Origin: Shewanella putrefaciens
GTDB taxonomy: Bacteria > Pseudomonadota > Gammaproteobacteria > Enterobacterales > Shewanellaceae
DNA length: 64,000 nt
Direction of reading: 5' to 3'
Assembly (NCBI RefSeq): GCF_016406305.1
Contig: NZ_CP066369.1
Coordinates: 2,746,501-2,810,500 of the forward strand
This document shows, piece after piece, positions 21,097 through 30,486 of this stretch. The translations under genes were made by a program, and so were the position numbers. How positions within the stretch are numbered: position 1 is the first letter of the stretch; each line of letters starts with the position of its first letter. The notes beneath the pieces were generated by a model. That model worked only from the letters and a program-made list of their open reading frames with translations. It was not told the origin of the DNA and searched no databases.

Positions 21097-21134
21097 AATA
21101 AGTGGGAGTGAATACAAATTCACTCCCACTTATT
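21097..21134. terminator. Perfect 17-bp hairpin after the TDT transporter gene
   Basis: Arms AATAAGTGGGAGTGAAT and ATTCACTCCCACTTATT enclose an ACAA loop. There is no T run, so it could be a transcript-stabilising 3' end rather than a classical terminator. Confidence 0.6.
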
Positions 21135-21315
21135 AATTAAACAACATTTAATACTGATAACGTCTATTCCAAAAATAATACCCACCCTCAGTTCAAAACA
21201 ACCAAAAAGTTTATTTAACGACAAGGAAAGTCAGCACAAAAAACAACCGCCAATTCAAAGCATACCGTATACAAACCCTATTTAAGCTAAAATAAAATAA
21301 TCAAAGGCAAAATAA

Positions 21316-21353
21316 ATAGAACGATTGACTATATCGTTCTATTTTTATTTTTT
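21316..21353 (+). terminator. Probable rho-independent terminator
   Basis: The 10-bp stem ATAGAACGAT/ATCGTTCTAT with a seven-base loop is followed by TTTTATTTTTTAATTT. No gene ends just before it, so a transcript from the TDT gene or an unannotated small RNA may end here. Confidence 0.55.
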
Positions 21354-21710
21354 AATTTAAACAAATAAAAAATATCGCAAAAAACACCACAACATACAGC
21401 TACAAAAATCAACACCAACCAATAAACATATTTAAACAAATAAAATACAATTAAACACAAAAATTAACACCAAGCCTGTATATGTAGTTAACAAATGATT
21501 ACATTAGTATCAAATATACCGTAATAGACACTGTAAAACACAAAATAAAACAATATATTAACACTTGGCACCCAAGTCACATTGTTGCACTTGTTATATT
21601 CTTGTGGTTATATCCTGAGCTTAATTAAATTGGGCACTGATTTATCACATTTGTACCCGTTTAATAAAAATAACAACTAAACAAATAACAAGTGTTAAGG
21701 GAGAATAAAA

Positions 21711-24329
21711 ATGCGCGCAAATTCTACATTAGCCAAAGCTATTCGCTTTGCGTTAATAAGCGGTGCAACTACTGCAGCATTATCAACTTCAGCAATTTAT
21801 GCTGCTGAAGATGGTGCAAAAGTTGAACGTATTGAAGTAACAGGTTCTCGTATTAAACGTACGGACATGGAAGGTTCATCGCCAGTTACCACTATTGATG
21901 CTTCTCAAATTGAAAAAACTGGTGAGCTTAGTATTACCGATGTTCTCAGAAGAAGTAATTTGAACTCATTCGGTTCTTTCTCTGAACGTTCAGGAAGCAG
22001 TGCACAATCACAAGCCACCATTAACTTACGCGGTGCAGGTTCAGACCGTACTCTCGTATTATTAAATGGCAAACGTATGCCAGGTTCTCCTACATTGGGG
22101 GGAACCGCAGTTAACTTAAACACTATCCCAACGGCAGCTATCGAGCGTGTTGAAGTGTTAACTGACGGAGCATCAGCCGTATACGGCTCTGATGCGGTTG
22201 CAGGCGTAGTGAACATCATCCTAAAGCAAGGTTATGATGGGTTAGAGGTTTCGGCTACGGCGACTGAACCAACGCAGGAAGGTGGTGAAGAATGGAAAGC
22301 ACATATCGTAGGTGGTACTGTCGGCGAGAAAGGCAATGTTACATTCTCATTTGAACACCTAAATCGTGAAATTATTTATCAACGTGATCGCTGGTTCTCT
22401 AGCTCCACTAACACTCTTGCACCTAAGTTCGATGATACAACGGGTGTATCAATTTATGCCCGTAACTTTTTAGATACTACAACAGGCGGGTTTCAACCAT
22501 TAACAGCTTGTAAGAATCCACAAATGGTAGGTGGCGGTCATATTTATGATGCCGGTAGTGGTGACTATGTTTGTGGTTATGACTATACCGCAGAAGCTGC
22601 AGACCATGCTGCACGTTCATACACTGCTGGTTACGTGAATGGTGAATATGAACTGTCTGATGAGATAGCCTTTAAGGGACAAGGTCTATTCGCTCGCAAT
22701 GAAACCTTTGGCCGTTATGCCCCTGCTGCGGGTTGGTTTAATGTTGCACCAGGGCAAGTTGACGTTCAAAACTATGACGCCACAGGCAATATGACTGGCG
22801 TGACTAAAAACCAAAATGCGGGTCGTGTTTACTATCGTTTCACCGATGTAGGCACACGCGATGCCAATACCATTGATTACAGTACTGATATCCAATTAGG
22901 TTTAGTCGGAAGCCATGACAGCTTCGGCTGGGATGTAACCTACCATTACAACCTAGCAGAAAACAGTAACTATGGCACAGGCTATGTACATAGACCTACA
23001 GTTGAAAAATACGTGAAAGATGGCGTTTTTAACTTTGGTCCAGAAGGTAACAGCCCATCTGTTATCGCAGATATGGCCCATCAAACCCTCAAGCAAGATA
23101 TTATGGAATTCCATAGCTTAAATGCGGGTGTTAACTTTGAAGCCATTGAACTACCAGCAGGAACTATCGGTTGGTATATTGGAACAGAAGCTCTGCAGTA
23201 CAAATACGAAGCTAACGTAGATGCACAAACGGCCGCTGGTGATGTTATCGGCTCATCAGGAAACGGTTCATCAGGTGATCGTGATGTCTACGCCTTATTT
23301 GCAGAATCCATCATCCCTGTCACTGAAGACTTAGAGTTGAACTTAGCATATCGTTATGACAAGTATTCAGACTTTGGCTCAGCAACAACTCCTAAAGTCG
23401 CCTTAAGATATCAAGTGATAGATGATGTCGTCTTCCGTGCGTCTTGGGGTCAAGGGTTCCGCGCACCATCATTATCGGATCTGTTAGCTGCTGATGCATT
23501 CAGTGCTGATACGGCAACCGATTACCATTACTGTGATGTTCAAGGTACGCCAGTAGCTGATTGTAAAGCGAAGCAATATGACGTAACTCGCAAAGCAAAC
23601 AAAGAGCTGGATCCTGAAACATCAAACTTCTACAACCTAGGTTTAGTGTGGGATATCACTGATAACCTCAGCACTAAAGTGGAATACTACAACCTAGACA
23701 TTGAGGATGTGATCACCTTCGTATCACTCGATTCTCTACTCAAAGAAGAGCAAAAAGTCGGTTATGGTAATCTGAGCCGTGGTCAAATTGAGCGCGCAGG
23801 TGGTAATGCGGACGGTAAATTACTTTCAGCTGTAACACCAAAAGCGAACGGTAATGGCTTCCAAACTTCGGGAATTGATTTCAATATCACTTACAGTGGT
23901 TTTGAAACTGAAATCGGCGAATTTGGTACAAACTATGACTTAACCTATGTGCTCAACTATGACGAAGAAGAGTATTTTGATGGTCCGGTAAACGACAAAA
24001 TTGGTCGTAACGGTATGCCACAAATTCGTTTCACTTGGGTTATTGACTGGACATATGGTGACCACTCAGCATCTATTATTTCTCAATACATAGATAGTCA
24101 ATCTGAGCGTACAGATCCAAACACATTCGAGCAAATTGGTCATTTGACATCCCAGACGACCTTCGATATTAGCTATGGTTATAACACATCGTGGAATGGC
24201 AAAATCAACTTAGGTATTCGTAACTTAACCGACGAAGATCCAGTTCTGAATTCAGACTTAGCCTACGATGCTTCACTGTACAGTCTATATGGTCGTACAT
24301 ATACCATGACTTACACTCAAAAGTTCTAA
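21711..24329 (+). CDS. TonB-dependent outer-membrane receptor
   Basis: An 872-residue protein. The signal peptide ends near residue 30 (SAIYA-AEDG). A TonB-box-like segment (VERIEVTGSRIKR) leads into the plug domain, with the plug motif LTDGASAVYGSDAVAGVVNIIL starting near residue 155. The C-terminal barrel ends in aromatic residues (YTMTYTQKF), the usual outer-membrane insertion signal. It imports an unknown large or scarce nutrient powered by TonB. The strong ribosome-binding site is AAGGGAGA. The VTGSRI type of N-terminus is common in Shewanella receptors linked to carbohydrates or peptides. The neighbouring genes do not give the substrate. Confidence 0.92.
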   Translation: MRANSTLAKAIRFALISGATTAALSTSAIYAAEDGAKVERIEVTGSRIKRTDMEGSSPVTTIDASQIEKTGELSITDVLRRSNLNSFGSFSERSGSSAQSQATINLRGAGSDRTLVLLNGKRMPGSPTLGGTAVNLNTIPTAAIERVEVLTDGASAVYGSDAVAGVVNIILKQGYDGLEVSATATEPTQEGGEEWKAHIVGGTVGEKGNVTFSFEHLNREIIYQRDRWFSSSTNTLAPKFDDTTGVSIYARNFLDTTTGGFQPLTACKNPQMVGGGHIYDAGSGDYVCGYDYTAEAADHAARSYTAGYVNGEYELSDEIAFKGQGLFARNETFGRYAPAAGWFNVAPGQVDVQNYDATGNMTGVTKNQNAGRVYYRFTDVGTRDANTIDYSTDIQLGLVGSHDSFGWDVTYHYNLAENSNYGTGYVHRPTVEKYVKDGVFNFGPEGNSPSVIADMAHQTLKQDIMEFHSLNAGVNFEAIELPAGTIGWYIGTEALQYKYEANVDAQTAAGDVIGSSGNGSSGDRDVYALFAESIIPVTEDLELNLAYRYDKYSDFGSATTPKVALRYQVIDDVVFRASWGQGFRAPSLSDLLAADAFSADTATDYHYCDVQGTPVADCKAKQYDVTRKANKELDPETSNFYNLGLVWDITDNLSTKVEYYNLDIEDVITFVSLDSLLKEEQKVGYGNLSRGQIERAGGNADGKLLSAVTPKANGNGFQTSGIDFNITYSGFETEIGEFGTNYDLTYVLNYDEEEYFDGPVNDKIGRNGMPQIRFTWVIDWTYGDHSASIISQYIDSQSERTDPNTFEQIGHLTSQTTFDISYGYNTSWNGKINLGIRNLTDEDPVLNSDLAYDASLYSLYGRTYTMTYTQKF

Positions 24330-24346
24330 GCTAAATTTCGACCAGC

Positions 24347-24374
24347 AAACGGCATCCTCGGATGCCGTTTTTTT
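24347..24374 (+). terminator. Terminator of the TonB receptor gene
   Basis: The stem AAACGGCATCC/GGATGCCGTTT with a tight loop runs directly into a TTTTTTT tract. Confidence 0.9.
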
Positions 24375-24805
24375 CCCTGGTTAATTAAACCCCAAATAAT
24401 CAGTAACACAGCCAATATCAACATCAGCAGTCGCATAAAACGCCATACAAACTTAAGCCATTAACGGCATTAACACTGCAAGTCCTGTAAATAAAGCTAC
24501 GGATTGCCACCTTAGATGACTTCGTGAAGCTGAGTCGTCATAAGTGCGCCATTTTTATCGTGAAATTCAAAGGCGGCCCCATAAACTAAATATCCATAAA
24601 ATCAGCATCGACACTGCTAGGCTGTAGGGCAATAGGCTTTACAACACAATTAACCACAAAGAGTGAAGCAGCTCTAAAATCCGCATTCAAAATCATGACT
24701 TTACTTGTAGGCTCTTCGGCACAGTCTTAAAATCGCTGCCAACAAACCATCAATAAAATTGATAGTTTTCATTAGCGCATTTTTCAGTTAGGAGCCCATC
24801 ACTAC
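24375..24805. other. Intergenic region before the LysR gene
   Basis: About 430 bases with no supported gene, repeat or clear operator. It should hold the LysR-gene promoter. Confidence 0.6.
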
Positions 24806-25717
24806 ATGAAGTACTCACTCAAGCAAATTGCCGTTTTCGACGCTGTCGCCAGCCTTGAGAGTGTGAGTGCCGCCGCCAGAAAACTCTCCATGACACAGTC
24901 CGCCGTCAGTATGTCCCTTGGGCAACTCGAAAGTCTGCTCGGTCGACCTCTCTTTATTCGTCAAGGAAATAGACTCACATTAAGTCATTGGGGAAACTGG
25001 TTACGCCCTAAGGCAAGGCGATTATTACAGGATGCTCAACAGATTGAATTAGGTCTGCATGAGCAGCATTTAATCAGTGGCAGATTTAAACTCTGTTCCA
25101 GCCAAACCGCCGCTGAGCATCTGCTACCCGAGCTTATCAGCAAGATTGATACAGATTTCCCCGAATTACGTATCGAATTGATGGTGGAAAACAGTGATAG
25201 CGTGGTCGAAGGCTTACTGAATTACGAGTTCGATTTAGGGATTATCGAAGGTCGAAACGATGATAGCCGCCTCCATCAAGAACAATGGTTAGATGACCAT
25301 TTAGTGGTAATCGCCTCCCCGCACCACCCCTATGCCCGCTACGAAAGCACCAGCTTGTCACAGCTTGAACAGGCAAAATGGGTGCTAAGGGAGCAAGGCG
25401 CGGGGACGCGGCGTATTTTCGATGGTGCCATTCATGGAGTCATTGAAAAATTAAATGTCTGGAAAGAATACGAACATGTCCCACTGCTCAAGGCCTTAGT
25501 GAAAAATGGCCCCTATTTAAGCAGCCTTCCCTTCTTAGATGTGGAAAAAGATTTGGCTAATGGTGAACTGGTTATTCTGTCAACGCCGCAACTGAATATG
25601 AAACGTCACTTATCTTTTATATGGCGAACCGATGCGGGTGAAAACCCTTTACGGGACTGCGTCATAACGGAAGCGAGACGCTTAATCAGGCACAGACAAA
25701 CGCTGATTAAGCGTTAA
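24806..25717 (+). CDS. LysR family transcriptional regulator
   Basis: A 303-residue protein. Residues 1-60 form the winged helix-turn-helix (SAAARKLSMTQSAVSMSLGQLE). Residues about 90-290 form the LysR effector-binding domain. It resembles the YeiE/CysB-like branch. LysR proteins often control a divergent neighbour, but here both neighbours are convergent or in line, so the target is not clear. An AGGAG ribosome-binding site precedes the ATG by about 12 bases. Confidence 0.88.
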   Translation: MKYSLKQIAVFDAVASLESVSAAARKLSMTQSAVSMSLGQLESLLGRPLFIRQGNRLTLSHWGNWLRPKARRLLQDAQQIELGLHEQHLISGRFKLCSSQTAAEHLLPELISKIDTDFPELRIELMVENSDSVVEGLLNYEFDLGIIEGRNDDSRLHQEQWLDDHLVVIASPHHPYARYESTSLSQLEQAKWVLREQGAGTRRIFDGAIHGVIEKLNVWKEYEHVPLLKALVKNGPYLSSLPFLDVEKDLANGELVILSTPQLNMKRHLSFIWRTDAGENPLRDCVITEARRLIRHRQTLIKR

Positions 25718-25720
25718 AAC

Positions 25721-25758
25721 CCAATATCCTGGCATTGCCATAACAATGCCAGGATTGG
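25721..25758. terminator. Long inverted repeat after the LysR gene
   Basis: The inverted repeat TCCTGGCATTG/CAATGCCAGGA with a CCATAA loop is extended by CCAA/TTGG. It lacks a T run. It lies between convergent genes and may end or protect the LysR transcript. Confidence 0.6.
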
Positions 25759-25799
25759 TACTACACATTAGTTTATTAGCCGTTTCAAATTGTAACTCA

Positions 25800-25908
25800 C
25801 TTTATAGGGCGAGCAGGATATCGGTAAGCAGGCCCTCTGCGCCAGGGATGGCGCGGTGGAGCCCTCAGGGAAGAGTTAATGGCGTACCTGCGTGCGATAT
25901 CCTGCGAT
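25800..25908. repeat. Structured intergenic repeat, copy B
   Basis: The reverse complement of this stretch aligns over its whole length with 6423-6530 with few mismatches. Perfect terminal inverted repeats CAGGATATCG/CGATATCCTG and an internal GCGCCA...TGGCGC stem are present. It sits between convergent genes. Confidence 0.8.
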
Positions 25909-25931
25909 CTAGCATAATTAGGAACTATCAG

Positions 25932-27584
25932 TTAGTCATAAAATGCCTCACACACCACTTTAGCGATTTGCTCTCGGTTTATCATGCCGCATAACTGGCC
26001 TTGTTCTATCACAGGATATGCACTAGGTCGGCTAGAGGATGCATGGCGTAATCGCTCCTCGTAGCTTTGATAGCTGCTTGCGAGCATCAATCCCGTGTCT
26101 GTCACTGGGAATAATTTCTGCCGATCGACAACCATCAGCTCAATTAAAGCATCGAGGGGATCCTTAGGAGATACAGTCAATACCTCGGTTTGCATTAAGT
26201 CACCGACTTTATCGGGGACACCCCGGGTAAATTCCTGTGCCCACAGACTACGCAGTAAATCCTGTTGTGAAATAAATCCCACTAGCGCATTTTGGTTATC
26301 GACAACAGGTGCACAACGGGCGTGGGCCTCACTCAACACCTTCAATCCAAAATACACAGACTGATCGGCATTCAGAGTGATAGGCGCTGGGTCCATCACA
26401 TCACTTACACGCATCTTAGGGATAGGTTTTGAAGCCACTTTTGCATTTAACATAATAGGTTGTTCTCCGGTTGATACAGTTTGAATATAAGGCTCAAAGG
26501 CATTGGCTGGCTGACACTGGGCCGACATAGCCGAACATGGCACAGGGCAAGTCATTGCAGGTGGAGTCAGGGGATTAACAAGGGTTAACTTAGGCTGAGA
26601 ATGCTGAATATTTTTGGGGGGTGCTCCTTTCGCTTGTTCAATCCACCAGTAACCCAATCCCACCAAAATTCCACCGCCAACAATATTGCCAAGGGTGACA
26701 GGTATAAGATTATTGAAAATAAAGTGACCGGCAGTTAAATCATTGAATTGAGAGGCTTCTACACCAATCGAAGTGAAAAATGTCGATTCAGCAAAGGTGT
26801 GAATAGCGATGCCTAAAGGCACCATAAACAAGTTAGCAATACTGTGTTCAAAGCCACTACTGACAAACATGGCCACGGGTAACATCAATAAAATTGCTTT
26901 AGTTAAGGCATCACGACTGGCAAAGGTCATCCATACCCCTAAGCACACCAGCATGTTACAGAGGATGCCTAAGCTAAATGCCTGCAACCAACTATGGTGT
27001 AATTTATGCTGGGCAATCGTTAAGGCATTAAGCCCCCATAATCCCCCATCGAGCTGATACATGCGGGCTGACATAATCAACAGCAACATCAACATAGCCC
27101 CGAGCAAGTTACCTAAATACACCCGCCCCCAACACATGGCTAACTGCTTACTTGTGACCCGCTTCTGCGCCCAAGCGACTGAACTCAGCACTGTGCTCGT
27201 AAAAAGCTCCCCGCCACAGATCACCACCAGCATTAACCCTAAGCTAAATGCCAATCCCCCCGCTAAACGTACTAACCCCCACGCACTTCCCGCGGCACCC
27301 GTGGTTACCGTGATATAGAACACGAAGGCCAAAGCAATAAAGGCACCGGCAAATGCGGCCAGCCCAAAAGATTGCCACGCCGATTTAACAACCTTACTCT
27401 GGCCATAGTGTTCAGCATGTTGATAGAGACTCGGCCTATCTGCGTCGCTCTTTGCGTGTTGGCCATGAGCTGTTACTGATGCTGAGCTTACCTGCTGTGA
27501 GCTTAAGTGCTGTGAGCTCAAGTGCTGTGGTGCCCCCATGCGAGCATCATAGTGTGATGCTTTCATGTCATCGCGCCCCGACAT
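25932..27584 (-). CDS. Formate/nitrite channel fused to paired CBS domains
   Basis: A 550-residue protein. Residues about 45-65 precede six membrane helices of the FNT (FocA/NirC) family (about 70-315), with the family signature FNNLIPVTLGNIVGGG near 288-303. Residues about 385-550 hold two CBS motifs (SDVMDPAPITLNADQSVYFG, then VGDLMQTEVLTVSPKDPLDA). Stand-alone FocA has about 285 residues. The CBS pair probably binds adenine nucleotides and gates or tunes the channel. The neighbouring pflB/pflA/ackA/pta genes suggest formate as substrate. The start could be at 27584 or at the methionine six codons later. Confidence 0.88.
   Translation of the reverse strand: MSGRDDMKASHYDARMGAPQHLSSQHLSSQQVSSASVTAHGQHAKSDADRPSLYQHAEHYGQSKVVKSAWQSFGLAAFAGAFIALAFVFYITVTTGAAGSAWGLVRLAGGLAFSLGLMLVVICGGELFTSTVLSSVAWAQKRVTSKQLAMCWGRVYLGNLLGAMLMLLLIMSARMYQLDGGLWGLNALTIAQHKLHHSWLQAFSLGILCNMLVCLGVWMTFASRDALTKAILLMLPVAMFVSSGFEHSIANLFMVPLGIAIHTFAESTFFTSIGVEASQFNDLTAGHFIFNNLIPVTLGNIVGGGILVGLGYWWIEQAKGAPPKNIQHSQPKLTLVNPLTPPAMTCPVPCSAMSAQCQPANAFEPYIQTVSTGEQPIMLNAKVASKPIPKMRVSDVMDPAPITLNADQSVYFGLKVLSEAHARCAPVVDNQNALVGFISQQDLLRSLWAQEFTRGVPDKVGDLMQTEVLTVSPKDPLDALIELMVVDRQKLFPVTDTGLMLASSYQSYEERLRHASSSRPSAYPVIEQGQLCGMINREQIAKVVCEAFYD
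27496..27531. repeat. 15-bp tandem repeat in the FNT-CBS N-terminus
   Basis: Two near-identical 15-base units (TGAGCTTAAGTGCTG and TGAGCTCAAGTGCTG) encode the repeated LSSQH segment in the cytosolic N-terminal tail. Confidence 0.65.
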
Positions 27585-28279
27585 TGAGTAATTGCTTAAA
27601 AAATCCGGTACACAACATAAGTTTCTCCAGTAATTTCATTGCTCTGTGAATTATTCACTCAAACAATACGCTGAAGATTTACTCAATAAAATTGGATAAT
27701 AATGATGGCAACTATCAAAATTCTTGATTGTGGTTTATGCCGAAAAAGCAGATGTTAACAATGCAACCAAAAACCAACAACAAGACTAAGCATTTGTTTT
27801 AAAACGATTTAAAACCAACATCAAAACGAAGGACTGCAAAGTCATGTTGAATAATGCTCAGGGTAAAGGTGGATGAACCTATAACGACTTATCTTGCTCA
27901 ATGTCTAAAGAGGGATCATTGGCAAGGCAACACGTTTAATGTCAGCCCAATATCAACCCAACTGATAAACCTAAGCCCTTTACAATCGGGCTTGCGGCCT
28001 GAGTGATACCTCACACTTATCCCAGCAAACATAGCGATCCAGCACACATTAAAATGTCACTTTTTAAAACAACTCTCGTTTTCGCACCGTTTCGCAGGAC
28101 AACAACACAGAATGGCTCGCAAATGTGATCAATAGGTAACGCAATATGCGTGCCTAAGCGTCAACTTTTCTTATTCGCCCACCTAAGTTGTTAAGTGCCT
28201 CCCAATTCACTAAAACAGCTATTTCAGATTTATTGATACCTAGTGATGGGAGTGAACTCCTATGTTAATATTTATGAGG

Positions 28280-28300
28280 TAAATTGGTCTTACCAATTTA
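28280..28300. promoter_or_regulatory. PdhR-like (GntR family) operator upstream of the DUF3360 gene
   Basis: A perfect palindrome of 9-base arms around CTT, with core AAATTGGTCTTACCAATTT. It matches the E. coli PdhR consensus ATTGGTNNNACCAAT exactly. The flanking TATGTTAATATTTATG upstream is shared with the pflB copy, which suggests a common promoter-operator module. Confidence 0.75.
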
Positions 28301-28433
28301 GAGAAAATAAAATTCGATACTATGGGGACAGTGTGCAACACTTTTTGTCCACATCGACGATAAAAAAGTGACGATGCCTCACTTGCGAGCATGCAGGAAA
28401 GGTCTTTGTCGACACCATGAAACACGCTCAGTT

Positions 28434-28449
28434 TTCATCAAATGATGAA
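28434..28449. promoter_or_regulatory. Palindrome close to the DUF3360 start
   Basis: The sequence TTCATCAAATGATGAA has perfect 7-base arms around AA. It lies about 32 bases before the start codon, a position suited to a repressor site or a leader structure. The regulator is unknown. Confidence 0.4.
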
Positions 28450-28480
28450 TCACAATGTTCTTTTCGGAGAATGAGAAACT

Positions 28481-30013
28481 ATGTCTGAAACAGTCAATAA
28501 AGCAGAAAGTGAAGCCCCAGAGCGCACCTACAGAGAGCTGCACCGTCCAGCTTCTCAGTTTGTCTCTCGCGAAGCCTATTTAGAGCATGAACTTAAAATC
28601 ATGAAACCCAGACGCTGGGGATTAAATTTACCGGGTCGTGATTTTCGTTTTGAATGGGAAGACCTCGTCCCTGCGCTCGCAGGAACCATAGGGATCACTG
28701 TGATGTATTCAGCGGTGATGGCCGCATGGGCGGCGGGACTCACTGAGCGTTGGGAACACATCAACTTAGGCGCAGAGTTCGCCATCCAAGTTGTACGTGT
28801 TGAAATGCTTATCCCCGCTTTACTCTTTTGTATCATTAGCTCAGGTTTTATCAATCCTCGCGCCAACTTAGGTGGTAACCATGGCCCGATGATCCCCTTG
28901 ATTGGCGCCATCGCTTTAGCGGGTGCGCATCCCCTTGCTCTGGCTATCTTGATTGGTGTTTTCGGCTTAATTCTCAGTTACTTTAAGGGAGGATCACGGC
29001 TCGTTAACCTGACAAGTAGTGGGGTGGCGGGAGGATTATTAGTCTTCCTCGGTTTTATGGGCGCTAAAAGTCAAATCGGCTCACTCTTCGAATGGTCTAC
29101 CGGCCTACAGGCAAAACATAGCCTTGATTATTCATTAGGTTATGTCGCGTTTGCTATCCTGCTGGTCAATGTCATTTTATATGCTTACCTCGCAAAAGTA
29201 GGTAAACGTTGGCTTGCCATTCCACTGTGCTCAATCACGGCAATTGCCTTAGCTTTTGGTTTAGGAGCAGGCCTTGACCTTAAATTTGTTACCGAACCAG
29301 GGATCCCTAATCTAAACCCTGTGTATTGGTGGGGCTCTACCGAACACGGATGGCAGTTAGGTTTACCTAATACGGCACATTTTATCGCTTCGCTGCCCTT
29401 TGCCATCCTAGCGGTTGCCATGTGGTCGCCTGACTTTTTAGGTCACCGTATTTTCCAAGAACTGAATTACCCTAAAGGCGCTGAAAAAGTGTTAATGGAT
29501 GTCGATGACACTATGACAACTTGCTCACTACGCCAAATGGTAGGGACCGCAGTGGGTGGAGGTAACATTACCTCTTCATGGGGCACTTATATGATCCCAG
29601 CAGCCATCGCCAAACGTCCGATTCCTGCAGGGGCCATTTTACTTGGTAGCCTATGTATCATTGTGGCCATCATTGGCTATCCAATGGATGTAACCGTATG
29701 GCGCCCAGTGATGTCTATCGCCCTATTAGTGGGAGTGTTTTTACCCCTGCTAGAAGCGGGCCTACAAATGGTGAAAGACAACCTCAGTAGCCAAGCTGCG
29801 GGGATCTGTATTTTTGCCTCTTTCGTCGCCAATCCCGTATTGGCGTGGGCACTCACAATGTTATTAGATAACAATGGCCTTATCGGCGATAAAGAGCGTC
29901 CAAAGACATTGTCATTTGCCGACCGTATCGTTATTCCAGGACTGGCATTTGTGATTTGTCTTGCCGCTATGCTTGCAGTTGGGATGATAGAAGGCATACC
30001 AGCGTTTCTATAA
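28481..30013 (+). CDS. DUF3360 family membrane transporter
   Basis: A 510-residue protein with about 11-12 hydrophobic helices. It has glycine-rich segments such as SSGFINPRANLGGNHGPMIP (residues about 125-144) and SSGVAGGLLVFLG that recall NCS2/SulP-type (UraA fold) transporters. It fits the DUF3360 family of marine gammaproteobacteria. The substrate is unknown. A PdhR-like operator shared with pflB suggests transport of a fermentation-related anion such as formate, pyruvate or acetate; that is inference. Its transcript ends near a GTGGAGAGCC hairpin at 30022-30051. Confidence 0.75.
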   Translation: MSETVNKAESEAPERTYRELHRPASQFVSREAYLEHELKIMKPRRWGLNLPGRDFRFEWEDLVPALAGTIGITVMYSAVMAAWAAGLTERWEHINLGAEFAIQVVRVEMLIPALLFCIISSGFINPRANLGGNHGPMIPLIGAIALAGAHPLALAILIGVFGLILSYFKGGSRLVNLTSSGVAGGLLVFLGFMGAKSQIGSLFEWSTGLQAKHSLDYSLGYVAFAILLVNVILYAYLAKVGKRWLAIPLCSITAIALAFGLGAGLDLKFVTEPGIPNLNPVYWWGSTEHGWQLGLPNTAHFIASLPFAILAVAMWSPDFLGHRIFQELNYPKGAEKVLMDVDDTMTTCSLRQMVGTAVGGGNITSSWGTYMIPAAIAKRPIPAGAILLGSLCIIVAIIGYPMDVTVWRPVMSIALLVGVFLPLLEAGLQMVKDNLSSQAAGICIFASFVANPVLAWALTMLLDNNGLIGDKERPKTLSFADRIVIPGLAFVICLAAMLAVGMIEGIPAFL

Positions 30014-30021
30014 TCCTATGG

Positions 30022-30051
30022 GTGGAGAGCCGACTTTGATTGGCTCTCCAC
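30022..30051 (+). terminator. Hairpin after the DUF3360 gene
   Basis: The 10-bp stem GTGGAGAGCC/GGCTCTCCAC with a ten-base loop starts nine bases after the stop codon. There is no T run, so termination strength is uncertain. Confidence 0.6.
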
Positions 30052-30392
30052 TTGATAACTGACTTCAATATCAATGATACATAGTCAAATGGCTTGAATT
30101 ATATGGTTTTTTGTAACAAAGCCCATTGACTATGTACCCTTATACTTAGCATGACACCGACACGAAAAAGCATTAAAGCTTAGGCGTTATAAACTGGTGT
30201 GCTCCCGTATCAATTAAATTGTTTAGTGATTTTGCCCTATTTGTTACTTTGCATTAACCGACAATTTGATGCGAGGCAATCGAAACTTAAGGGGATAAAT
30301 GCTACATGGGTAACAAATTTGGCATTAAATATTGGCAAACTGACCTGATAAGGGTGCGGATAAGCAAGAGCTATGCTAATATTTTTATGGAC

Positions 30393-30409
30393 AATTGGTC
30401 TTACCAATT
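30393..30409. promoter_or_regulatory. PdhR-like operator upstream of pflB
   Basis: AATTGGTCTTACCAATT has 7-base arms around CTT and matches the PdhR consensus. The preceding CTATGCTAATATTTTTATG is nearly the same as the sequence before the DUF3360 copy. PdhR senses pyruvate, so repression would be lifted when pyruvate builds up. Confidence 0.75.
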
Positions 30410-30486
30410 TAATTAATGTTTTACGTATAGCCGATAATCGAACTACGCGAACATTTGCCCTCTTATCGGATATCAATAAGCAGCAT

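Larger units (their letters stand above)
21017..21710. other. AT-rich intergenic region with two hairpins
   Basis: 694 bases without a supported gene and very AT-rich. It contains a perfect 17-bp hairpin at 21097-21134 and a 10-bp hairpin followed by a T-rich tract at 21316-21353. The TonB receptor promoter should lie in the last 200 bases. No clear CRP or Fur site was found by eye. Confidence 0.7.
27585..28480. other. Divergent control region between the FNT-CBS and DUF3360 genes
   Basis: 896 bases without a supported gene. It contains a PdhR-like operator at 28280-28300 and a 16-base palindrome at 28434-28449 close to the DUF3360 start. Such a long divergent region suggests several regulators. 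No perfect FNR or CRP site was found by eye. Confidence 0.7.

Noticed and set aside
25746..25994. 82-residue plus-strand ORF
   Set aside because: It runs through the intergenic repeat and into the antisense end of the FNT-CBS gene.
28240..28425. 61-residue minus-strand ORF before the DUF3360 gene
   Set aside because: It overlaps the PdhR-like operator; similarity to the pflB upstream region is at the DNA level.
30237..30476. 79-residue minus-strand ORF before pflB
   Set aside because: It covers the PdhR-like operator and promoter, has no ribosome-binding site and no protein-like pattern.
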